A stretch of DNA of 32,834 nucleotides, from the NCBI GenBank assembly GCA_002399265.1, contig DHDG01000042.1:74479-107312 (forward strand), written 5' to 3'. The stretch comes from Firmicutes bacterium UBA4882. GTDB taxonomy: Bacteria > Bacillota > UBA4882. The notes beneath the pieces are model-generated. The model made no database searches. It was not told the origin of the DNA and saw only the letters and a program-made list of their open reading frames with translations. Both the position numbers and the translations under genes were made by a program. Of this stretch, positions 15,647 to 22,038 are shown one piece after another (the stretch's first letter is position 1; every line of letters begins with the position of its first letter).

Positions 15647-18600
15647 AATTGGCTGGCGCATAATTCGTCCATTTAACCATGCCATGATAATCCCTTTCAA
15701 AGCCCTCATTTTCGAGGGCTTTTCCTATTTCACCCTGCCAGGAAGGGCTGCCGTCATAAGACTCAATCGTAACCCGACGATCGCTGCTTTTGAGTCGTTC
15801 CGCCAGCTTGACCAAAGCCCCGATCGCCAATCGCAGGTCGGCGTCGGTCAGTGGCATCATCGAGGCCAGCCGCCACTGACGTCCTCCCCCGGCACCCAAC
15901 ACCGGCACACCTTGTCTGAGGACAATCAGCTCTGGTTGAAACGGCAGCTGATCCTTGACGTTAGATCCTGCGCCAGCCATCCAGGAATAGGGATTGGCAG
16001 GATCTTTCCAATGGAGTGCATAGTACTCAGGAAGTCCTGCTCCGGGATCGCGGCGTAGATTCTCAATTACCGCCGACCGGGCATACTGCATCCCACCTAA
16101 TCCCTCTACAAAATAGCCGCGCCGAATCTTCCCGGAGGCCTCCCAAAGCTCCATCAACGGAGCAATTTCAGTCCAGGAAATGCCCTCACGGGCAGTCGCC
16201 GCCTTCACAACCAGACCATAGCGTTCCAGCAATTGCTGAGCAATGCTCTCTGGTGCCGGAGTTTCAAAGCAATCTGTCAGTGACCAGCGTCCCATTTTAG
16301 CCAAGATTTGATGGGTGAGGACAGTCTTTTGCTCAGGACGACGTCCTGCAAGCAACAGGGCTGCCGCAAATGTATCATTCGTAACTTGCCCCAGTCCGAC
16401 CAATGTTTCAAGCGCATCTAATACCTGTGACAGGCCCATTTTGCTTAATTGGACAATTTGCGGCAGGAACAAGGCCCCCCGCTCCCGCAGCGCTTCTTTG
16501 ACGGCCTGCACGGCCTGCGGATCCCGTGCTTTCGTCTGTTGCTGGACAGCGGCGGTATCTTCCACTGCGCTTTCATTGGCAGTTTCATTAGCGCTTTCAT
16601 TCGGATGCAATAAAACTGGATTATCTGCTGCCACAAAGGTGACCTGCAGCCATTGCCCGAAACCCCGGCCAATCCATTGAAATCGCCCGCTGCCAATCAG
16701 GGACTCCAGCATGGCGGGGCCGTAATCCTTCACTCGCAGGGGGAGGACCCCTCCCCCCCATAAGGAGGGCGGCAACCACACGCCAGCCAGGCGGCGGAGA
16801 TGCTCCGCCAGAGCTTCTACCCCGGCCTCACTCCCGCCAATTCCATGCCAGCGGCCCAGAAAGCCGGCATATTGTGCTGGCGTGCGCGGCTGAATCTCGC
16901 GACGCGCCTGCGCCAGGCTGCGGCGATGGATTTGTCTCAGTAAGTCGGAATCACACCACTCTAGTTCAGAAACCCCCTGAGTAAACTCGCCGCGTTGCAG
17001 CACCATGTCTTTTTCCAAAGCAGGTAGCGTTTCAGAAGTGATCTGCATTTCATCAAACCCATAAGTCTGCAGCAGCTCCGTCACTGTAAAGGGGCCATGT
17101 GACCTTGCATAACGGCGTATGAAATTGCGGAGCGCGTCGCCGTCACAAACCTGGCATTGCTGCGCATTGGCGTCTTCCGAAGATTCAGCGCCAAAGACCT
17201 TCTGATAGAGCAGCGCATCCTCAGCTGCGATATAGACTGGCACCATTCCCGATGGTAGCGCCAATGAGATGCGCAGCGCTCGTCCTGAGGCCAGCAACTG
17301 CTCCAGAAAGGGAGCGCAATGCGAATCCTGGCATTGGCTGCGGCCATCGGCGATCAACTCCCCATGCTTTAACAGCCAGGCATGCATCTCATCGCAGTCA
17401 CGCGGCCGTTTGTTTCGGGAAAGGCCTCGTGCTTCCAGGCTGACGGCCGCGACGATAGCGGGGTCCAGCAATTCCCGCATCTCCTGGGAACCCATAATCT
17501 GACGCAACATGGCGCGGTTCAGCCCCAATGCCTGAAAGCGACGCTCCCCTTTAGGCAGATCCGGCACATACATATAGGTGCCATAAAAGCTGAACTGCAA
17601 GGTTTGCGTAAAAGGCGATGGCACTGTATGGCGGCATCTCGTGACTGCAATAGACCCATCACTGACACCCTGCAAAACCTGCTTCAGACCATCCAAGTCA
17701 AATAACTGCTGCAGGCATTCCCGCATCGTCTCCAAAACGATCGGGAAGTCCGGACACTCGGTAATCACTTGCAGTAAATTAGAAGCCCGCAACCTGGCGA
17801 GCCAGAGCGGCGTGCGTTTGCGTCCATAGGGACTGCGTGGCAGTAACAATGCCCGCGCAGCATTATGTCTGAAAGTCAACGCAAAAAGATTAGAACCGCG
17901 CACTTCCATGGCCAGCATCTCTTCGATACCGGCCGGTTGCAGGCGCGTGAGGTCAAAACGCAGTGGTTCATCAGCTCCGGGACAATGCAGGATCACTCCA
18001 TTGTCATCATAAAGGCCTTCAATCTCCAAGCCTTCTTCAACACCAAGCTTACGGAGCAACAGAAACAGCGCCGCATGAACCTTCGCCCCAAATGGCGACA
18101 GCAAGACCACGCGCCATTCCCCTAACTCATCTTGAAATTCTTCGATAATCAAGCGGCGATTGCTGGGCAGTGCGCCAGTAGAGGCCACCTGTTTGCGCAA
18201 ATAGGCGCGGAGGCTCTTGGCCCCGTCATGTTCCATCAGACACTCTTGGCAAGCCCAGTCGACAAACCCTTCCGTTTCAAGGCGCTGAAAAGCTTCTTCG
18301 TTAAAGCGCCCGATACGCTCGCCCAATTCATATCCGCGTCCGGTTGTTTCGCCCTTCCAGAACGGAATTTGGGCATCGCCCCTGGAAGCCTGGGATACGA
18401 TCACGCGATCTCTATGGATCTCCTCGATACACCAGGCAGATGTGCCCAGGATAAACCGATCTCCCAGACGGCGTTCCGCAACAAATTCTTCATCGAGCTC
18501 ACCGAGCTTGGTCTGGCTGCCTGCCAGATAAACGCCAAAATAGCCGCGGTCAGGAATAGTACCCCCGCTGGTATACACCAGAAAACGGCCACGCCGGCTG

Positions 18601-20147
18601 GCGCGGACCGCGTCATTAATTTTATCCCAATAAATACGGGGCTGTAATTCTGCAAAAGGTTGATCCTGATAATAACCGGACAGCATTTCCAGCACCGAGT
18701 CGAATGCTGCCCGCGGTAAATGACGATATGGATAAGACTGACGAATCACACTGAATAACTGGCCGGCACTCCAGGTGTCCGCGCTGACCATGCCAGCAAT
18801 TTGCTGGGCCAGGATGTCCAGGCAGTTCTCCGGTGTGTGGGCTTCTTCCACAAGGCCTTTGCGCATCTCGCCCGCCAGAGCGGCGCACTCCAGCAAATCG
18901 CCCCGTGTCTTCGGAATAATGCGCCCCTTACTCGGAATGCCAACCAAGTGCCCGGAACGTCCCACCCGCTGCAGTCCGCGGGCCACTTCCCCGGGTGATT
19001 CGACCTGCACTACCAGATCAATAGCACCAACATCAATGCCCAGTTCGAGTGAAGCCGTGGCCACCAGACAGATCAGTTTGCCGGCCTTAAGCTTTTCTTC
19101 GACTGCCAATCGCTTTTCTTTGGAGAGACTGCCATGGTGCGTGGCGGCGATCTTTTGACCGGCCAGCTCATTCAGTTGCGCAGTCAAGCGCTCTGCCACC
19201 CGCCGGCTGTTGACAAATATTAACGTCGAACGATGCGCGCACACCAGACTGAGCAATTTGCGATTGATCGAGGGCCAAACAGAAGGATCCGGTAAATGCG
19301 CCAGATCGTCGACCGGCAATTCGATGCGCAAATCAAGCTGCTTACGCTGCCCGGTATCAACGATCTCTACCGGGCGGGCTTGCCATCCACTGGCGTCTGC
19401 ACTGGCCCCCGCGCCGGCACCTGCCCCCGCGCCGGCACCTGCCCCCGCGCCGACGCCTGCGCCCGCGCCCGCCCCCGCTACCGTCCCACCGCCCAGAAAC
19501 ATGGCCACCTCCGAAAGGGGCCGTTGCGTGGCAGACAGGCCAATACGCTGAAAAGGACGTTCGCCGCCCAGATGCTGCAGATGCTCCAGCGACACGGCTA
19601 AATGGACCCCGCGTTTATTACTGAACAAGGCATGGATTTCATCAATGATGACATACTGAACCTTGCCGAGCATCGCACGGGCACTGGAGGCGAGCATGAT
19701 AAACAAAGATTCAGGAGTGGTGATCAAGATGTGGGGCGGCTGCTTTTGCATGGAGCGCCGTTCCGATGCAGGTGTATCGCCAGTACGCACCGCCGTGCGC
19801 AGACGCGGCAAATCCAACCCCGCCAGCTGCGCTTCACGTTCAATCCCAGCCAGAGGAGTGGCCAAATTCTTTTCAATATCATTATTCAGAGCTTTTAGTG
19901 GAGAAATATAGAGCACCCGAATGCCATCATCCAGGTTTTCACCTTGCTCCAGCTGTTCATACAAGCGGCTGATGCATTGCAGAAAGGCCGCCAGCGTCTT
20001 GCCTGAACCGGTCGGGGCTAATAGCAGCATATTATTGCCCTGCGCCACTACCGGCCAGCCCAGCCTTTGCGGTGGACTAGGCTCAGGAAAAGTGCGTTCA
20101 AACCAGCTGCGCACAATGGGGTGCAATCCCTGAAGGGGCGAAGCCAT
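15639..20147 (-). CDS. lhr: Lhr-type ATP-dependent helicase (long form)
   Basis: A 1502-residue superfamily 2 helicase similar in length to E. coli Lhr. Motifs: Q-motif PPQRLGW, Walker A APTGSGKT (44-51), TTPES, Walker B DEIH (169-172), SAT (205-207), LVATASLELGIDVG and arginine-finger QRVGRSGH. Then come the winged-helix and Lhr-core regions and a long C-terminal domain. Lhr proteins are 3'-5' translocases active in DNA repair; C-terminal parts of long forms resemble AlkZ-type glycosylases and a uracil-glycosylase activity is reported for E. coli. Start chosen at the ATG 20147 because GGAGGT lies 7 bases upstream; an ATG 13 codons earlier (20186) lacks a good SD. A Gly-Ala repeat (about 221-250) interrupts the region between the two RecA folds. 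The TAG end overlaps tyrS by 8 bp. Confidence 0.95.
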   Translation of the reverse strand: MASPLQGLHPIVRSWFERTFPEPSPPQRLGWPVVAQGNNMLLLAPTGSGKTLAAFLQCISRLYEQLEQGENLDDGIRVLYISPLKALNNDIEKNLATPLAGIEREAQLAGLDLPRLRTAVRTGDTPASERRSMQKQPPHILITTPESLFIMLASSARAMLGKVQYVIIDEIHALFSNKRGVHLAVSLEHLQHLGGERPFQRIGLSATQRPLSEVAMFLGGGTVAGAGAGAGVGAGAGAGAGAGAGAGASADASGWQARPVEIVDTGQRKQLDLRIELPVDDLAHLPDPSVWPSINRKLLSLVCAHRSTLIFVNSRRVAERLTAQLNELAGQKIAATHHGSLSKEKRLAVEEKLKAGKLICLVATASLELGIDVGAIDLVVQVESPGEVARGLQRVGRSGHLVGIPSKGRIIPKTRGDLLECAALAGEMRKGLVEEAHTPENCLDILAQQIAGMVSADTWSAGQLFSVIRQSYPYRHLPRAAFDSVLEMLSGYYQDQPFAELQPRIYWDKINDAVRASRRGRFLVYTSGGTIPDRGYFGVYLAGSQTKLGELDEEFVAERRLGDRFILGTSAWCIEEIHRDRVIVSQASRGDAQIPFWKGETTGRGYELGERIGRFNEEAFQRLETEGFVDWACQECLMEHDGAKSLRAYLRKQVASTGALPSNRRLIIEEFQDELGEWRVVLLSPFGAKVHAALFLLLRKLGVEEGLEIEGLYDDNGVILHCPGADEPLRFDLTRLQPAGIEEMLAMEVRGSNLFALTFRHNAARALLLPRSPYGRKRTPLWLARLRASNLLQVITECPDFPIVLETMRECLQQLFDLDGLKQVLQGVSDGSIAVTRCRHTVPSPFTQTLQFSFYGTYMYVPDLPKGERRFQALGLNRAMLRQIMGSQEMRELLDPAIVAAVSLEARGLSRNKRPRDCDEMHAWLLKHGELIADGRSQCQDSHCAPFLEQLLASGRALRISLALPSGMVPVYIAAEDALLYQKVFGAESSEDANAQQCQVCDGDALRNFIRRYARSHGPFTVTELLQTYGFDEMQITSETLPALEKDMVLQRGEFTQGVSELEWCDSDLLRQIHRRSLAQARREIQPRTPAQYAGFLGRWHGIGGSEAGVEALAEHLRRLAGVWLPPSLWGGGVLPLRVKDYGPAMLESLIGSGRFQWIGRGFGQWLQVTFVAADNPVLLHPNESANETANESAVEDTAAVQQQTKARDPQAVQAVKEALRERGALFLPQIVQLSKMGLSQVLDALETLVGLGQVTNDTFAAALLLAGRRPEQKTVLTHQILAKMGRWSLTDCFETPAPESIAQQLLERYGLVVKAATAREGISWTEIAPLMELWEASGKIRRGYFVEGLGGMQYARSAVIENLRRDPGAGLPEYYALHWKDPANPYSWMAGAGSNVKDQLPFQPELIVLRQGVPVLGAGGGRQWRLASMMPLTDADLRLAIGALVKLAERLKSSDRRVTIESYDGSPSWQGEIGKALENEGFERDYHGMVKWTNYAPANFK
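15699..15723 (+). terminator. Intrinsic terminator of tyrS located inside the lhr coding sequence
   Basis: AAAGCCCTC (15699-15707) pairs with GAGGGCTTT (15714-15722) across a 6-base loop, and the T-run is CTTTTCC. It lies 53 bases after the tyrS stop. On the opposite strand it encodes part of the Lhr C-terminus (around KALENEGFE). The plus direction has the better T-run. Confidence 0.7.
19405..19490. repeat. In-frame 18-bp tandem repeat coding Gly-Ala units in lhr
   Basis: GCCCCCGCGCCGGCACCT occurs exactly at 19405-19422 and 19423-19440, then with two changes at 19441-19458, followed by degenerate GC-rich copies. On the minus strand it encodes (AG)n. It is much richer in GC than the surrounding gene. 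It is not a CRISPR because units are contiguous and coding. Confidence 0.9.
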
Positions 20148-20248
20148 GAAACGACCTCCGCAGAAAGTCTGCCCAGGCAGAACCATGGGCAGAGCCGTAG
20201 GTAAAGCCGCAGACAGAACATTTGTTCGGTTAAATCATATCATGTCCG

Positions 20249-21352
20249 CTAGGAATTTGGAAGAGCCGCAACGGCATTACCGGCATTTCGCGCCGTATTT
20301 TTGATCTGCTGCATCACGGCGCCAACGCCGTCCCGCAGCGGATAGGCTTCCATAGCCGCAATCATCGTCTTCCGCTTACCATAGAGTTCCGCCACCGCCT
20401 CCGTCAAAGAGGCCGCGGTCAATGCTTCATCGGGCAGGACCATGCTGAAACCCTGCTTTTGGAAAGACGCAGCATTCAGAATCTGATCGCCCCGGCTGGA
20501 TCCCTTCGGCAGCGGAATCAGTAGCGTCGGTTTTTTCAAGGCCAGCAATTCAAAAAGGAAATTGGCACCTGCGCGTGACACTACCAGATCAGCCGCTGCC
20601 AGCAGATCGGCCAGTTCAGCGCGGACATATTCATATTGCCGGTAACCGGGCCTGGCAATCAGCGATTGCTCAATCTTACCTTTTCCGCAAATGTGGATGA
20701 TATCAAATTCAGCCTGTAGATCCGGCAACGCTTCCCGCAATGCTTCGTTAATGTGAGCAGCGCCCAGGCTGCCCCCAATCGCCAACAGGACCGGTTTAGC
20801 ACCGGCAAAGCCCGCTTCCTTAAGACCGTCCTGCGCATTGCCACGCAAGAGCTCTGGCCGAATCGGGCTCCCGGTCAGTACACCCTTTCTCCTCGGCAAA
20901 TAAGCAACGGTCTCAGGAAAGGTGGCGCAGATTTTAGAGACAAACGGAAATGACAGCTTATTGGCCAAACCAGGTGTCAAATCGGACTCATGGGCTACCA
21001 CCGGCACGCGGTTCAGCCAGGCACCCACGACCACCGGTACGGCCACAAAACCGCCTTTAGAGAAAACGACGTTCGGGCGTAGCCGCTTAATGATCCTGAA
21101 AGCCTGCCCAATGCCCTTCAGTACTCGGAACGGATCGGTCAGGTTTTTGAGATCACGATAACGCCGCAGTTTGCCAGCTGCGATCGTGTAATATTGAATC
21201 CCGGTGGGGGTAATCAGCTCACGCTCAATCCCCTCGGCGGTACCGATGTAGCTGATGTCCCAACCTTCACGCCGTAGTTCTGGAATCAAGGCCAAATTAG
21301 GGGTTACGTGCCCGGCACTACCGCCGCCAGTCAAAATTATGCGCTTCATCAT
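20249..21352 (-). CDS. murG: MurG, UDP-GlcNAc:undecaprenyl-PP-MurNAc-pentapeptide GlcNAc transferase
   Basis: A 367-residue glycosyltransferase that makes lipid II from lipid I on the inner face of the membrane. The N-terminal glycine loop is LTGGGSAGHVTPN (8-20), followed by the membrane-facing SKGGFVAVPVV and HESDLTPGLAN. The C-terminal domain has AIGGSLGAAHINEALRE and the nucleotide-sugar pocket SRAGANFLFELLALKKPTLLIPLP. The sequence resembles the clostridial MurG that lies outside the division/cell-wall cluster. Context agrees: no mur or fts genes are nearby, and it follows a small lipoprotein gene by 19 bp and precedes lhr by 101 bp. Start: adjacent ATGs at 21352 and 21349, with GGGGGGA about 10 bases upstream. 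Whether a second MurG exists elsewhere in the genome cannot be seen. Confidence 0.95.
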   Translation of the reverse strand: MMKRIILTGGGSAGHVTPNLALIPELRREGWDISYIGTAEGIERELITPTGIQYYTIAAGKLRRYRDLKNLTDPFRVLKGIGQAFRIIKRLRPNVVFSKGGFVAVPVVVGAWLNRVPVVAHESDLTPGLANKLSFPFVSKICATFPETVAYLPRRKGVLTGSPIRPELLRGNAQDGLKEAGFAGAKPVLLAIGGSLGAAHINEALREALPDLQAEFDIIHICGKGKIEQSLIARPGYRQYEYVRAELADLLAAADLVVSRAGANFLFELLALKKPTLLIPLPKGSSRGDQILNAASFQKQGFSMVLPDEALTAASLTEAVAELYGKRKTMIAAMEAYPLRDGVGAVMQQIKNTARNAGNAVAALPNS

Positions 21353-21371
21353 TTATATACGGTCCCCCCGC

Positions 21372-21557
21372 CTATTTATAAATCGTCAAAGAGGTTTCGG
21401 TGATTTCGACATCCGTGACAGTATAGGGTCCCCGATCTTCTTCTTTGAATGCAATGAAATAACTCGAAGTATACAATGTCAGACACCCGCTAAGCACCAA
21501 CATTATTGACACTACCAGAAGTAGGCCAATGCACGACTGCACCATCCGAGTCTTCAT
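21372..21557 (-). CDS. Small lipoprotein of unknown function
   Basis: A 61-residue protein not recognised as a known family. The N-terminus is MKTRMVQSC then a hydrophobic core GLLLVVSIMLV and the lipobox LSGC with C25, so a mature lipoprotein of only 37 residues (LTLYTSSYFIAFKEEDRGP and so on, ending in alternating polar and hydrophobic strands) is expected on the outer face of the membrane. The start ATG at 21557 has a strong SD, AAGGAGG, 7 bases upstream, which supports it as a real gene despite its size. It ends 19 bp before murG and is probably co-transcribed with it. The repeat at 21586-21670 lies just upstream. Confidence 0.75.
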   Translation of the reverse strand: MKTRMVQSCIGLLLVVSIMLVLSGCLTLYTSSYFIAFKEEDRGPYTVTDVEITETSLTIYK

Positions 21558-21585
21558 GAGACGTCCTCCTTAGCTGACCTTCTTA

Positions 21586-21670
21586 GACACAAGGGGACGG
21601 TTCTTCTGTGTCATTGTCACCCAGCCCAGTCACACTTGTCAATGACACAGAAGAACCGTCCCCTTGTGTC
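21586..21670. repeat. Perfect 31-bp inverted repeat, GGGACGGTTC family (copy 3)
   Basis: Arms 21586-21616 and 21640-21670 are perfect complements (31 bp) around a 23-base loop. They carry GGGGACGGTTCTTCTGTGTCA, the same subtype as the inner hairpin of copy 1. Read on the minus strand, the loop shares ACAAGTGT with that copy. The right end provides the TGA stop of the alkyltransferase-like gene. Confidence 0.95.
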
Positions 21671-21956
21671 ACAGTTCCTTAGGCGGTATCCATAAGTGCT
21701 TTGCCATTTTAATGCGGCCATCCTCGGTAAAAGATATGCCTTCCTGCTCCAGCATCTCCCGCTGCAGATCTGCACCGCCAAACACGTAATCGGGGGCTAA
21801 TATGCCAGCCTTGTTTACAACCCGATGACACGGCAGGTTTAAGTGCCCAGGTGCCCGATGCATCTCCCACCCTACTGCTCTGGCAGCTCTCGGGTTTCCA
21901 AGCAAAATGGCAATCTGGCCATAAGTGGCAACCTTACCTTCCGGAATCTGTGCCAC
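21669..21956 (-). CDS. MGMT/Ogt-like alkyltransferase DNA-binding domain protein (5' end doubtful)
   Basis: A domain of the 6-O-alkylguanine-DNA alkyltransferase family. VATYGQIAILLGNPRAARAVGWEMHRAP is the helix-turn-helix and arginine-finger region, and LPCHRVV carries the acceptor cysteine, so it is not a Cys-less ATL protein. Length is about 95 residues, as in the short single-domain group (COG3695). The GTG at 21956 has no SD and cuts the usual N-terminal helix. The same frame upstream reads FSRKIYQIVAQIPEG, family-like, but runs into a stop at 21996-21998 without ATG, GTG or TTG. A GTG at 21999 in another frame would connect if one T were removed from the T5 run in CTGTTTTTCG. So a frameshift, a sequencing error or a non-standard start is likely. 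Its TGA is part of inverted repeat copy 3. Confidence 0.75.
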   Translation of the reverse strand: MAQIPEGKVATYGQIAILLGNPRAARAVGWEMHRAPGHLNLPCHRVVNKAGILAPDYVFGGADLQREMLEQEGISFTEDGRIKMAKHLWIPPKEL

Positions 21957-22038
21957 AATTTGATAGATTTTGCGCGAAAAACAGCTTATTACGATTCACC
22001 CCAGGGATGACCGAAAAATAATCGGCATCAAAATGCTA

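Noticed and set aside
15044..15709. Long open frame antisense to tyrS
   Set aside because: It lies wholly over well-conserved tyrS codons, has no SD and shows no family pattern; it is a shadow of the real gene.
18132..18647. Plus-strand open frame of 171 codons opposite lhr
   Set aside because: Lhr is continuous and motif-rich here; the antisense reading has no motif or ribosome-binding site.
19381..19500. Possible CRISPR array
   Set aside because: Units are 18 bp, contiguous, without spacers, and code in frame for Gly-Ala within lhr.
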